Shown here piece after piece: positions 18,357-26,936 of a stretch of DNA of 38,856 nucleotides (positions within the stretch are counted from its first letter, which is position 1; each line of letters begins with the position of its first letter). The notes under the pieces were generated by a model, which ran no database searches, was not told where the DNA came from, and saw nothing but the letters and a program-made list of their open reading frames with translations. The stretch covers positions 1 to 38,856 of the forward strand of contig CALVEU010000006.1 of NCBI GenBank assembly GCA_944326635.1. Direction: 5' to 3'. The DNA comes from Candidatus Gastranaerophilales bacterium. GTDB lineage: Bacteria; Cyanobacteriota; Vampirovibrionia; Gastranaerophilales; Gastranaerophilaceae. The position numbers and the translations under genes are program-made.

Positions 18357-18800
18357 ATGAGTATAATGGAATCAATGAATATTGGAGCAAATGCTTTAAA
18401 AGCACATGGCTTAAGGCTTGATATTCATGCGAAAAACGTAGCGAACGTTGATACTCCAAATTATGTAAGAAAAATCCCTGTTTTAAATGCGACTGAGGAT
18501 ATATCTTTTCATGGATTAATGAATTCAATGAAAGAAGATGTATTCGGAGTAGGAACTCTCCCTTATTTGCAAGGTGGTGTTGTATTTAACGGTTGTGTTG
18601 AAGACCCGACTTTGGGTGATAAAATTTATCGCCCCGGACACCCTGATGCTGATGCAAACGGTTACATAAGAGCTTCAAATGTAAATCCTGCTGTGGATAT
18701 GGCTGATGCTATTTTGGCTCAAAGAGCATATGAAGCTAACTTAGCTCTTATTAATATTACAAAATCAATGGCTCAAAAAGCAACAGAAATCGGTAGATAA
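18357..18800 (+). CDS. flgC: Flagellar basal-body rod protein FlgC
   Basis: This 147-residue protein has the FlgC pattern: MNIGANALKAHGLRLDIHAKNVANVDTPNYVRKIP at the start, GYIRASNVNPAVDMADAILAQRAYEANLALINITKSM at the end. FlgC joins FlgB in the proximal rod. The ribosome site is GAAAGGG about 8 bases before the ATG. fliE, which often follows flgBC, is not present; a glycosyltransferase comes next. Confidence 0.93.
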   Translation: MSIMESMNIGANALKAHGLRLDIHAKNVANVDTPNYVRKIPVLNATEDISFHGLMNSMKEDVFGVGTLPYLQGGVVFNGCVEDPTLGDKIYRPGHPDADANGYIRASNVNPAVDMADAILAQRAYEANLALINITKSMAQKATEIGR

Positions 18801-18813
18801 TAATATTTTATTT

Positions 18814-18932
18814 TTGTCATTTTGAGTGTATTAGTCAGAAAAAATCCAGCCTATAGAAAGTAAAATTTAAAAGCTGGATTGTTTGGTGTTCGTCAGCAAT
18901 GATAAATTGTCATTCTGAACTTGTTTCAGAAT
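18814..18932. repeat. Worn palindromic intergenic repeat plus TTCTGAA/TTCAGAA hairpin
   Basis: TTGTCATTTTGAG begins the left side at 18814. AATCCAGC (18843-18850) pairs with GCTGGATT (18873-18880), and the right side fades into GTTCGTCAGCAATGATAA. A second element follows: ATTCTGAA (18912-18919), a 5-base loop and TTCAGAAT (18925-18932). The TGTCATTCTGA...AATCCAG layout resembles intergenic palindromic repeats known from many bacterial genomes. No ORF is present. Confidence 0.5.
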
Positions 18933-18951
18933 CTATATTTATGTTTTATGT

Positions 18952-18957
18952 TATAAT
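18952..18957 (+). promoter_or_regulatory. -10 box next to the glycosyltransferase start (leaderless)
   Basis: A perfect TATAAT ends six bases before ATG 18964 and no Shine-Dalgarno is present, so transcription would start at or next to the ATG. No good -35 is visible at 17 bases; TTCAGA lies at 21 bases. Confidence 0.45.
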
Positions 18958-18963
18958 CAATTT

Positions 18964-19923
18964 ATGACAAAGTTATCTATTATAATTCCGATTTATAATG
19001 TTGAAAAATATATTCCACAATGTTTGGATAGTATTTTAAATCAGTCGTTTAAAGATTTAGAAGTTATATGCGTAAACGATGGATCTTCAGATGATTCTTT
19101 ATCTGTTTTGCAAAGTTATAAGGCAAAAGATGATCGTGTTTTAATTATTGATAAAAAAAATGAAGGTTCAGGTGTCGCAAGAAATACAGCCTTAGCTATC
19201 GCAAAAGGTGATTATGTTTATTTTGTGGACGGCGATGACTGGTTAGAAGATGGAGCTTTAGAAAAAGTTGTCGCAAAAGCAGATCAGTTAAATACTGACA
19301 TATTAATCTTTAGCGGGCTTTCATATTACAACGGTAAAGGGCAAAATGGGGCTTACAGTAAAAATAAATTGCCTCAAAAATATTTTGATAAAGTTTTTTC
19401 TTCTAAAGATATAAAAAAAGATATTTTTAAATTTCCATCTACAGCTTGGACAAAATTGTATAAAAGAGATTTTTTGATAAGAAATAATATAAAATTCCAA
19501 AATATAAAAGTAGGACAAGATCAACTTCCGTTTTTCCATTCAATGATAAAAGCAGAAAGAATTGCAATTTTGCCTGAAAATTTATATTGTTATAGAAAAA
19601 ATAGAAAAGGTGCTGTGACATCGGCAAAAAAGAAAAAGAATTTTTCACCGATATATGTTTTCTATGGAATAGAAGAAATGTTGAAATTAGAAAATCTGTT
19701 AGATGATTATAAAGCTATTTTTGTAAATAGATATTTTTCAAAAGCAACATCTTGGCTCGGTAAATTCCAAGACGATTTGAAACATGAGTATTTTCTTGAA
19801 TATACAAAACTTTTAGACCATGTAAAAATGGAATATCCTTTTGGTTGGTGGACTAAATTTAATCCGAAAGAAAACGACGGTTATTGGAATTTAAAAATTA
19901 AACAATTTATTGCAAAGATATAA
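18964..19923 (+). CDS. Family 2 glycosyltransferase
   Basis: The 319 residues contain a GT-A fold: SIIIPIYNVEKYIPQCLDSIL, VICVNDGSSDDS (nucleotide-binding Asp), GSGVARNTALAIAKGDYVYFVDGDDWL (DxD metal site as DGDD) and TAWTKLYKRDFL. It transfers a sugar from a nucleotide donor to a surface glycan, lipid or protein; the acceptor is not readable from sequence. No membrane helix is seen. Lying directly after flagellar rod genes, it could modify flagellar or pilus protein, but that is only a possibility. A strong bidirectional terminator follows. Confidence 0.9.
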   Translation: MTKLSIIIPIYNVEKYIPQCLDSILNQSFKDLEVICVNDGSSDDSLSVLQSYKAKDDRVLIIDKKNEGSGVARNTALAIAKGDYVYFVDGDDWLEDGALEKVVAKADQLNTDILIFSGLSYYNGKGQNGAYSKNKLPQKYFDKVFSSKDIKKDIFKFPSTAWTKLYKRDFLIRNNIKFQNIKVGQDQLPFFHSMIKAERIAILPENLYCYRKNRKGAVTSAKKKKNFSPIYVFYGIEEMLKLENLLDDYKAIFVNRYFSKATSWLGKFQDDLKHEYFLEYTKLLDHVKMEYPFGWWTKFNPKENDGYWNLKIKQFIAKI

Positions 19924-19941
19924 TTAAAGAAATATCCAACT

Positions 19942-19971
19942 CAAGAGAATTAAAAATATTTAATTCTCTTG
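19942..19971. terminator. Bidirectional hairpin terminator
   Basis: CAAGAGAATTAAA (19942-19954), loop AATA and TTTAATTCTCTTG (19959-19971) form a perfect 13-bp stem between two convergent genes. Confidence 0.6.
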
Positions 19972-19979
19972 GTATTTAA

Positions 19980-20177
19980 CTAGACTTTAATATTTAGCTT
20001 ATTGTCTGTAACAGATACCAGTTTTATCCCATTTTCTTTAATGTATTGCATACTTTTTTCAAATGATTTGTTAACAATTGACTTTGCATTGTAAGGATTT
20101 CTTAAAACCATTTTAGTAACCATTTCTGAAGGATTGTTAATTACTCCATAAGGTGTTTTTAATTTAGTTATTTTCAT
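19980..20177 (-). CDS. Small hypothetical protein
   Basis: This 65-residue basic protein has a strong AGGAGG ribosome site before its ATG, which supports it as a real gene. It starts MKITKLKTPYGVINNP and ends VSVTDNKLNIKV. There are no membrane helices or cysteines. Function unknown. The 178 bases upstream, to the next gene, show nothing clear. Confidence 0.6.
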   Translation of the reverse strand: MKITKLKTPYGVINNPSEMVTKMVLRNPYNAKSIVNKSFEKSMQYIKENGIKLVSVTDNKLNIKV

Positions 20178-20355
20178 TTAAACCTCCTATATAAATGTCG
20201 ATAAGCTCTCGAATATGGAACCTTTCGATAAGATTGTTTTATTCAAAAATATCCTTTATTCCAATTTGGTTTACATAATGAAAGACTCTACTTTTGAATA
20301 CTATAACATGAGAATGGCTCTAGGCTTAGAATGTGCATGATAATATACTACCGTA

Positions 20356-20709
20356 TTAAATTTCTTTTGGAGAGAGCATTGCTAATACAAAAACTGGAAT
20401 CGTTCCAAGAACACCTCCCATTAAAATTGCACCTGCTATGGATAATAAAGCCATGATTATAGCTAATGGATTTGTTACAATTTTTTTGGATACAATAATA
20501 GCAATTGACAAAGCTGTATAAAAAACAATGCTTGTAATATGACCTACTCTTAACCCTAGTTGGTATCCCGAATTAAAATCAGGTACTGAATTTGATAATG
20601 TTACAACTAGTCCACTAATAATACCACCCAGTAGTGCACCTATAATTAATATAACTAATGCAAATAACAATGCTTGTCCAAAAGTTTTTTTCTTCGATAA
20701 ATCTAACAT
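20356..20709 (-). CDS. Small hydrophobic membrane protein
   Basis: This 117-residue protein has three hydrophobic stretches: LLFALVILIIGALLGGIISGLVV, ITSIVFYTALSIAIIV and LAIIMALLSIAGAILMGGVLGTIPVFVLAML (possibly two helices). Glycine-rich helix packing (GALLGGIISG) and a short charged N-terminus are visible. I recognise no family. It lies downstream of tRNA-Leu on the same strand, with about 40 bases between. Confidence 0.6.
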   Translation of the reverse strand: MLDLSKKKTFGQALLFALVILIIGALLGGIISGLVVTLSNSVPDFNSGYQLGLRVGHITSIVFYTALSIAIIVSKKIVTNPLAIIMALLSIAGAILMGGVLGTIPVFVLAMLSPKEI

Positions 20710-20748
20710 ATAATCACCTAAATTAAATAGTTACTGACCAACTTAAAA

Positions 20749-20833
20749 TGGTGTCGACGGGGGGACTTGAACCCCCACAGCTCTCGCCACATGCACCTCA
20801 AGCATGCGTGTCTACCATTCCACCACATCGACA
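20749..20833 (-). tRNA. tRNA-Leu (anticodon GAG)
   Basis: The acceptor stem GTCGATG pairs with CGTCGAC (one T-G), followed by discriminator A and an encoded CCA. The anticodon arm is CATGC-TTGAGGT-GCATG, giving GAG, which reads CUC/CUU leucine codons. A long class II variable arm (GGCGAGAGCT) and the TGGGG-GTTCAAG-TCCCC arm fit Leu. Its first ten bases belong to the 117-bp tandem repeat next door. Confidence 0.93.
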
Positions 20834-21097
20834 CAAAAAAATATTAAATTTTCACGGAACATGTTATATCATTTGTGGTGGATGTGCTTCGCACCCTCTC
20901 CTCTAATGTGACATTTAGTCACATTCTCGTCGGCAGAGTACCACATCGACATAAACCTTGATTAAATTTTCACAGAACAGTTAAATCATATGCTTTGGAT
21001 GAGTTTTGCACCTTTTTTTACAATATGCCATTTAGTCATATTCCATTCGGTAGAGCACCTCATCAACATAAGCCTTGATTTAATTTTCAATTTGTAT
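20824..21097. repeat. Degenerate tandem repeat, 117-bp period, overlapping the tRNA-Leu 5' end
   Basis: CCACATCGACA recurs at 20824, 20941 and, as CCTCATCAACA, at 21058. ATTAAATTTTCAC recurs at 20844, 20961 and, altered, at 21078: exactly 117 bases each time. Each full unit holds a hairpin: AATGTGAC/GTCACATT (20905-20925) and AATATGCC/GTCATATT (21022-21042), both around loop ATTTA. This fills most of the gene-free stretch before the MmcQ/YjbR gene. Confidence 0.65.
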
Positions 21098-21139
21098 AAT
21101 CATACTATCATAAATAACTCGGATTGCAAAGGTGTTTTT

Positions 21140-21487
21140 ATGGATAAGAATGATTTAATTAAGCGTTGTCTTAAATTTCAAGATGCTGTAGAAACTTATC
21201 CTTTCAAAGATAAGACTTACTATGAGTATGCTGTTTTAAGGCATAAAACTAATGGCAAATGGTTTGGTTTAGTTTTTTATTTGAATAATCGTTTATGTAT
21301 TAACTTAAAATGTAATCCTGTTGATTCAGCTATTTTAAGAGATGAATACAAATTTATTACACCTGCTTGGCATATGAATAAAACTCATTGGATTATGGTT
21401 GATGTGAATAAATCGCCTAAGGATTTACTAGATGCCTTGATTAAAGAAAGTTTTGAATTGACAGCAAATAAGCGAAAATCCAAATAA
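21140..21487 (+). CDS. MmcQ/YjbR family protein
   Basis: This 115-residue protein matches the family from end to end: LKFQDAVETYPFKDKTYYEYAVLRH (the hallmark E-x-P-F), GKWFGLVF, INLKCNPVDSAILRDEY, the conserved ITPAWHMNKTHWIMVDV and a closing LIKESFEL helix. Members have a CyaY-like fold and are sometimes called DNA-binding, but a role is not established. ATG 21140 is preferred; longer upstream readings run into the tandem repeat. A TATAAT lies at 21095-21100. Confidence 0.85.
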   Translation: MDKNDLIKRCLKFQDAVETYPFKDKTYYEYAVLRHKTNGKWFGLVFYLNNRLCINLKCNPVDSAILRDEYKFITPAWHMNKTHWIMVDVNKSPKDLLDALIKESFELTANKRKSK

Positions 21488-21508
21488 TTCTCATCTCATC
21501 TGGTATTC

Positions 21509-21538
21509 TTGAAATCAGTTTTTTACATGCAATAATAT
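21509..21538 (+). promoter_or_regulatory. Promoter of uvrA (leaderless)
   Basis: TTGAAA (21509-21514), an 18-base spacer and TAATAT (21533-21538). ATG 21543 lies four bases after the -10 box and has no Shine-Dalgarno, so the mRNA would start at or very close to the start codon. No LexA-type box is obvious. Confidence 0.55.
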
Positions 21539-21542
21539 TGGT

Positions 21543-24380
21543 ATGTTAGATACAATTACCGTAAAGGGAGCTAAAGAGCATAATTTAAAAGATGTTTCGC
21601 TGGAATTGCCGAAAAATGAATTAATCGTTTTTACGGGAGTTTCTGGGTCTGGAAAATCTTCGCTTGCTTTTGATACGATTTTTGCAGAAGGTCAAAGGCG
21701 TTATATAGAAAGTTTGTCTACTTATGCAAGACAATTTCTCGGGCAAATGGATAAGCCAAATGTAGATTATATTGACGGGCTTTCTCCTGCAATTTCTATT
21801 GACCAAAAGTCTACCAGCAACAACCCTCGATCTACAGTCGGAACTGTTACTGAAATTTATGATTATTTAAGACTTTTATATGCTCGTGTCGGAACTCCTT
21901 ATTGTCCTGTGTGTGGTGAAAAGATTAAACCTCAAACTATTGATGAAATTGTATCTAGTATAATGAAATTGGGAGAAGGAACAAAAATTCAAATTCTAGC
22001 TCCGATTGCAAGAGGTAAAAAGGGGGAGTTTTCTTCAACATTTGAAGAACTAAGACAAGAGGGCTTTGTTCGTGTAAAAGTTGATGGCGAAATTTTTAAC
22101 CTTGACGAAGATGAAATATCTTTAGCAAAGACTAAAAAACATGATATTTCTGTGGTTGTAGATAGGATTGTAGTAAAAGAATCTGCACAATCAAGAATTG
22201 CTGACAGTGTTCAAATTGCGTTAAAAAAAGCTGATGGAATTGCAGTTGTAGACGTAATCGGTGATAAAGAAATTATATATAGTGAAAAATTAGCTTGCCC
22301 TAAGTGTAACTTGAGCTTTGAAGAGCTAGCTCCGAGAATATTTTCTTTCAACGCTCCTTACGGTGCTTGTGAAAGATGTTCAGGGCTTGGAGCTGATTTT
22401 GTGATTGATCCGAATTTAATTGTACCTGACAGAAAAAAATCTCTTAAAGACGGTGCAATTTACCCTTGGTCAAAGACTTCTACATCCTATTATGAAGATG
22501 TTTTGAAATCAGTTTGTCATCATTTTAATATTGATATGGATAAGCCATTTGAAGAATTGTCTGAAAAAGACCAAAAAACAATTCTTTATGGTAGTGATGA
22601 TATTGTAAAATTTACCGTGATGCGTTTTGGAACACATCGTTATGAAACAAAATATAGAAAATTTGACGGTGTAATTCCGTTTTTGGAAAAACGATATAAT
22701 GAGTCTAACGGTGAATATTGGCGTGAAGAAATTGAAAAATATATGACAACTACTCCTTGTCCGGCATGTCATGGTGCAAGGCTTAAACCTTTTCCTCTTG
22801 CTGTAAGGATTAAAGATAAAAATATTTATGAATTTACATTGATGCCCATTGATGAGGCGCTAGATTTTGTGTCTGATTTATATTTGGAATTGAATGAATT
22901 TCAAATGCATATTGCAAAACAAATTTTAGATGAAATAAGAGCTCGTTTAAGATTTTTGAAAGATGTTGGACTAAGTTATCTTGACTTAGCTCGTCGTGCA
23001 GGGACATTATCTGGAGGTGAAGCACAGCGAATAAGGTTAGCGACCCAAATAGGCAGCGGTCTTTCAGGCGTTTTGTATGTTCTTGATGAACCATCAATTG
23101 GACTGCATCAAAGAGATAATGATAGATTGATTAAAACTCTTATAAAATTGCGAAATCTTGGAAATACTTTGATTGTTGTTGAACATGATGAAGATACAAT
23201 AAGAAATGCTGATTATATTGTTGATATTGGGCCTAAGGCAGGAGTTAACGGTGGAAAAGTTATAGGTTGCGGTTCTGTTGATGATATTATAAATTCAAAA
23301 GGTTCAATTACAGGAAAATATTTGAGCGGGGAAAAATTTATTCCAATTCCTGAAAAAGTTAGAGAAGGTAACGGGTATTTTTTACATGTTAAAAATGCAC
23401 ATATTAATAATTTAAAAAATATTGATGTTGATATCCCACTAGGGAAAATAGTATGTCTTACAGGAGTTTCAGGCTCTGGAAAATCTTCTTTAATGCAGGA
23501 TTTGATATATGAATATGCAGTGCATAAATTAAGAGGTAATAAACCAAAACCTCAAGGGGTAGATGAAATTATAGGATTTGAAAATATTGATAAAATTATT
23601 GCAATTGATCAATCTCCTATTGGTAGAACTCCAAGATCAAATCCTGCAACTTATACGGATTTATTTACACATATTAGAGATTTGTATTCAAAAACAAATG
23701 AGGCAAAACTTCGAGGTTATAAGCCCGGCAGGTTTAGTTTTAATGTAAAAGGCGGAAGATGTGAGGCTTGCAAAGGTGATGGTGTAATAAAAATCGAGAT
23801 GAATTTCTTATCTGATGTATATGTCAAATGTGATGTATGTAAGGGCAAACGCTATAATCGAGAAACTTTAGAAGTGAAATATAAAGGGAAAACAATTTCT
23901 GATGTCCTTGATATGAGCGTGAAAGAAGCTCTTGAATTTTTTGATAGTATTCCGTCTATTAAAAATAAACTTCAAACATTGAATGATGTCGGGCTTGATT
24001 ATATGAAACTTGGTCAAAGTGCGACAACTCTTTCTGGTGGAGAAGCTCAAAGGATTAAACTTGCAGCAGAGTTAAATAAACGTTCGACAGGGAAAACTCT
24101 TTATTTGCTTGATGAACCTTCAGTTGGGCTTCATTGGTATGATTTGGATAAACTTATAAAAATTTTGCAACAATTGGCTGATCAGGGAAATACTATTTTA
24201 GTTATTGAACATAATCTTGATTTTATAAAAGTTGCTGATCATATAATTGATTTAGGTCCTGAAGGAGGTATTGGCGGTGGTGAAGTGATTGCTCAAGGTA
24301 CCCCTTTAGAAGTTTCTAAATGCAAAAAGTCATATACAGGTCAATATTTAAAACCTATTTTGGAAAATTCTGCAAAATAA
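21543..24380 (+). CDS. uvrA: UvrABC nucleotide excision repair subunit A
   Basis: This 945-residue damage-recognition ATPase has two ABC-type modules. First: Walker [10 protein letters not shown] (~32), an early CPVC pair, the zinc module CPKC...CERC (~255-280), signature [19 protein letters not shown] and Walker [14 protein letters not shown]. Second: Walker [10 protein letters not shown] (~645), zinc module CEAC...CDVC (~740-765), signature [15 protein letters not shown], Walker B and [10 protein letters not shown]. All key motifs are intact and length is normal. It probably shares a transcript with the downstream secreted-protein gene (26-base spacer). Confidence 0.98.
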   Translation: MLDTITVKGAKEHNLKDVSLELPKNELIVFTGVSGSGKSSLAFDTIFAEGQRRYIESLSTYARQFLGQMDKPNVDYIDGLSPAISIDQKSTSNNPRSTVGTVTEIYDYLRLLYARVGTPYCPVCGEKIKPQTIDEIVSSIMKLGEGTKIQILAPIARGKKGEFSSTFEELRQEGFVRVKVDGEIFNLDEDEISLAKTKKHDISVVVDRIVVKESAQSRIADSVQIALKKADGIAVVDVIGDKEIIYSEKLACPKCNLSFEELAPRIFSFNAPYGACERCSGLGADFVIDPNLIVPDRKKSLKDGAIYPWSKTSTSYYEDVLKSVCHHFNIDMDKPFEELSEKDQKTILYGSDDIVKFTVMRFGTHRYETKYRKFDGVIPFLEKRYNESNGEYWREEIEKYMTTTPCPACHGARLKPFPLAVRIKDKNIYEFTLMPIDEALDFVSDLYLELNEFQMHIAKQILDEIRARLRFLKDVGLSYLDLARRAGTLSGGEAQRIRLATQIGSGLSGVLYVLDEPSIGLHQRDNDRLIKTLIKLRNLGNTLIVVEHDEDTIRNADYIVDIGPKAGVNGGKVIGCGSVDDIINSKGSITGKYLSGEKFIPIPEKVREGNGYFLHVKNAHINNLKNIDVDIPLGKIVCLTGVSGSGKSSLMQDLIYEYAVHKLRGNKPKPQGVDEIIGFENIDKIIAIDQSPIGRTPRSNPATYTDLFTHIRDLYSKTNEAKLRGYKPGRFSFNVKGGRCEACKGDGVIKIEMNFLSDVYVKCDVCKGKRYNRETLEVKYKGKTISDVLDMSVKEALEFFDSIPSIKNKLQTLNDVGLDYMKLGQSATTLSGGEAQRIKLAAELNKRSTGKTLYLLDEPSVGLHWYDLDKLIKILQQLADQGNTILVIEHNLDFIKVADHIIDLGPEGGIGGGEVIAQGTPLEVSKCKKSYTGQYLKPILENSAK

Positions 24381-24406
24381 TAAATAATAAAGAAAGTTGG
24401 TCAAAA

Positions 24407-25042
24407 ATGCGTAAAATATTTTTATATACTATATTGATTTTATGTATGATAACTCAGCCTGTTTTCGCGAAAGCAATAGCTGTTCAAGCATTAGATGATT
24501 TTTCTACAGAAAATCCTTCCTCCACTATGCGTATAAAAGTTCTTGAAGATGTTGTGATAAATGATGAAACAACTCTTGCTTCTGGTTGTGTTGTAGAGGG
24601 TAAAATAGTTGATGTTGTAAGTCCTAAAAGATTAAAAAGGAATGCTTCTTTTACTTTTGTCCCATTGAATTATACAGATTTGAGCGGAAAGACATATGAT
24701 GTAAAAGGCTATTATCCGGCTAAATATACTACCAAATTAAATAAAGGAGAATTGGCAAAAACGGCTGCTCTTGGGGTTGGTAGCTTTTTTGTAAAAGGTC
24801 TTTCTTTAGGGTACAGTGCAATCGAAGGCGCTGTTAAAAATGAAAAGGATAATCGTTTCAAATCAAGTGTAAATTCTGTATATGAGGATTCTCCATTTTC
24901 GTATGTTGAAAAGGGTGGAGAAATTGAAATTAAGAAAGAACAAAATTTCTTTCTTAATTTCAAAGTAAAAGATGATGTTGAAAATGAAGAAAATTTGCCA
25001 AATTATAATTATGTAGAACTTGATTCTAAAACTGAAAATTAA
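24407..25042 (+). CDS. Secreted hypothetical protein (paralogue A)
   Basis: This 211-residue protein has a clear signal peptide (MRKIFLYTILILCMITQPVFA, cleavage after VFA). The mature part has a beta-rich domain (SSTMRIKVLEDVVINDETTLASGCVVEGKIVDV, ASFTFVPLNY, YYPAKYTTKL), then a Gly/Ser hydrophobic patch (TAALGVGSFFVKGLSLGYS) and a charged tail. ATG 24407 is chosen because the longer reading starts inside uvrA and would bury the signal peptide. It is homologous to the next gene over the first 110 residues. The G-x-V-V-x-G-x-I-x-D-V pattern suggests a small barrel exposed in the periplasm or outer membrane. Function unknown. Confidence 0.75.
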   Translation: MRKIFLYTILILCMITQPVFAKAIAVQALDDFSTENPSSTMRIKVLEDVVINDETTLASGCVVEGKIVDVVSPKRLKRNASFTFVPLNYTDLSGKTYDVKGYYPAKYTTKLNKGELAKTAALGVGSFFVKGLSLGYSAIEGAVKNEKDNRFKSSVNSVYEDSPFSYVEKGGEIEIKKEQNFFLNFKVKDDVENEENLPNYNYVELDSKTEN

Positions 25043-25067
25043 CTTATATAACCTATATATAAGGGAA

Positions 25068-25096
25068 TTGACGGAATTTTAAAAGTATGTTATTAT
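25068..25096 (+). promoter_or_regulatory. Sigma-70 promoter of the second secreted paralogue
   Basis: TTGACG (25068-25073), a 17-base spacer and TATTAT (25091-25096), followed by TGGAGA and ATG 25124. Confidence 0.65.
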
Positions 25097-25123
25097 CCTC
25101 TTATAACAAATGGAGATATATTA

Positions 25124-25756
25124 ATGAAAAAGATATTATTTGGAATTGCATTATTAATGGGATTAACTACAGTACCTGCATTCGCAAAAACTGCACCAGT
25201 ACAAACTTTGCAAGATTTTTCTATTGCAAAACCTTCTCAGACTTTGCTTGTTAAAGTTTTATCTAATGTTCAATTAAACAAGGATGTAATGTTACATGAA
25301 GGTTATTATGTGCTAGGTCAAATAATGGACGTTTCTAATTCTACATTTGTATTTGTTCCAATAAAATATCAAAATTTCCATAATGAAGTTTACAATATTA
25401 ATGGAAATTATCCTGCAAAATTTGTAGAGATGATTGATTCCCCTAATAAATCTCCTAACCAAGGGCTAATTCCAAAAGATTCAAAATTTTTACTTGATTT
25501 TGTAATTGTTGATGAAGCTCCAAATAATGAAATTGGGGCAAAGTATCAAAATGTTCAAACTCCGGAAAGTGGAATTTCTTCATTAGTAAATAAATCAGAG
25601 CCTGTTATTTATGATGGGTCTATTCCTCAGACAATGAAAGATTTTCCTGGTATAAAGCTTAATTCTTTTGATAATGGTAGTAACTTTAATATTCCTAAAA
25701 AGTTAATTATTCCTGTAGAAAAAAAAGATAGTAATATTAATTCATTAAAGCAATAA
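25124..25756 (+). CDS. Secreted hypothetical protein (paralogue B)
   Basis: This 210-residue protein has a signal peptide (MKKILFGIALLMGLTTVPAFA). It shares with paralogue A the order KxxPVQxLxDFS, PSxTxxxKVLxxV, the GxxVxGxIxDV turn, TFVFVPIKY and NGNYPAKF. It then diverges into a Pro/Asn/Ser-rich C-terminal half with no obvious fold. It has its own promoter, so the tandem pair can be regulated separately. I do not recognise a named family. Confidence 0.72.
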   Translation: MKKILFGIALLMGLTTVPAFAKTAPVQTLQDFSIAKPSQTLLVKVLSNVQLNKDVMLHEGYYVLGQIMDVSNSTFVFVPIKYQNFHNEVYNINGNYPAKFVEMIDSPNKSPNQGLIPKDSKFLLDFVIVDEAPNNEIGAKYQNVQTPESGISSLVNKSEPVIYDGSIPQTMKDFPGIKLNSFDNGSNFNIPKKLIIPVEKKDSNINSLKQ

Positions 25757-25791
25757 TTTATAATTAATAATTTTATTATTGGAAGGGCTTT

Positions 25792-26886
25792 ATGTTAAGA
25801 ATAAAAAGAAACATTGTTTTAATTGCTGTTATAATTTTTATTCTTTTGACTTTGTGCATTCAAACTATTCCTAAAATGCAGTATTATTCAAAGATGAAAC
25901 AAAGCAATTTAGTTGAGTTAGAAACTTTGGTTAAAGAGTATCCTAATTATCCTGAAGCCTATATATTGTTGGGTGAAAAGTATAGTCCTTTAATTCCAGA
26001 AAAAGCTGCTTTTAATTATAAAAAAGCTGTTGAAATAGTTAATAATAAAAATTTTGAAGCTGCAATGGATGAATATACAGCTTCTGCTTATTTGAAAAAT
26101 GGGAATGCTGTTGCAGCTGTAAAATATTATTCAAATCCTATTCTTGTGAAATTTAATTTAACTACTAATATTTTGTTAGCAAATATTTTACAAACTATGG
26201 GAAGATATGATGAATCAATTTATGTTTTAGATTCATTTGAGAAAAATGATTTTTTGTCTATTGCTAGTGCAGAACCTGATATGTTTTCTCGTTTACGCTT
26301 AGAACTTTGGTATAATATTTTATCATCATTTGATGATGGTACTTATGCAAAAAATATGATTTTACATGCAAAAGCTATTGTTTATTATGAAAAAGCTGAT
26401 TATGAAAATGCTTTGTTTTATTTAAATGAGTTTATGAAAAATTCAAATAATATCCCAATTTCTTTATTATTAAGAATATATACTGCAATTGGGGATTTGG
26501 ATAAAGCTGAAAAATATTGTAATCTTTTGAATAAATATGAAAAATCTCAAAATTTTATGGATAGTTATTCTTTAGCTCTTTATTATTTAAAAATAAAAGA
26601 TTATAAAAAATCAGAAGATATTTTAAAAGATATGGTTAATTCATCAAATAGAAATTTAACTTCAGATAAATTGTCAAAAGCATTATATGGATTTTATGGT
26701 TTGGGTATTTTAAATTTAGAAAAGGGAGATTATAAATCGGCGATAAAATATTTATCTAAAGCATTGGAATATAGGCCATATTATTATAATGCTGTGGTTA
26801 AGTTAGCAGAATGTTATAAGAAAACAAATGATTTAAAAAATTATAATAAGTATAATTTGAAAATAAAAGCATTATTAACATATTAA
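25792..26886 (+). CDS. Membrane-anchored TPR protein
   Basis: The 364 residues start with an N-terminal transmembrane helix (NIVLIAVIIFILLTLCIQTI). TPR-like helix pairs follow along the rest: YPEAYILLGEKYSPLIPEKAAFNYKKAVEI, AIVYYEKADYENALFYLNEFM, YSLALYYLKIKDYKKSEDIL, and the best match GILNLEKGDYKSAIKYLSKALEYRP. TPR arrays are protein-docking scaffolds; this one would face the periplasm or outside if the first helix is an anchor. GGAAGG precedes ATG. A strong terminator closes the unit. Confidence 0.8.
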   Translation: MLRIKRNIVLIAVIIFILLTLCIQTIPKMQYYSKMKQSNLVELETLVKEYPNYPEAYILLGEKYSPLIPEKAAFNYKKAVEIVNNKNFEAAMDEYTASAYLKNGNAVAAVKYYSNPILVKFNLTTNILLANILQTMGRYDESIYVLDSFEKNDFLSIASAEPDMFSRLRLELWYNILSSFDDGTYAKNMILHAKAIVYYEKADYENALFYLNEFMKNSNNIPISLLLRIYTAIGDLDKAEKYCNLLNKYEKSQNFMDSYSLALYYLKIKDYKKSEDILKDMVNSSNRNLTSDKLSKALYGFYGLGILNLEKGDYKSAIKYLSKALEYRPYYYNAVVKLAECYKKTNDLKNYNKYNLKIKALLTY

Positions 26887-26921
26887 AAAAAAGACCGATT
26901 TTCTATATCGGTCTTTTTTTT
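26885..26921. terminator. Bidirectional rho-independent terminator
   Basis: An A-rich left arm ending GACCGAT (26893-26899) pairs with ATCGGTC plus a T run (26907-26921). It serves the TPR gene on the plus strand and tsf on the minus strand. Confidence 0.88.
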
Positions 26922-26936
26922 GTGTTTCTAAAGAAA

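Noticed and set aside
20749-21097. Integrated element at tRNA-Leu
   Set aside because: No integrase is present and the repeated piece is the 5' end of the tRNA, whereas integrases usually duplicate the 3' end.
20990-21139. N-terminal extension of the MmcQ/YjbR gene from GTG 20990
   Set aside because: The extra residues come from the 117-bp tandem repeat and do not belong to the family; ATG 21140 gives the full domain.
24320-24406. Start of secreted paralogue A inside uvrA
   Set aside because: ATG 24407 places the signal peptide at the N-terminus; the earlier start would bury it.
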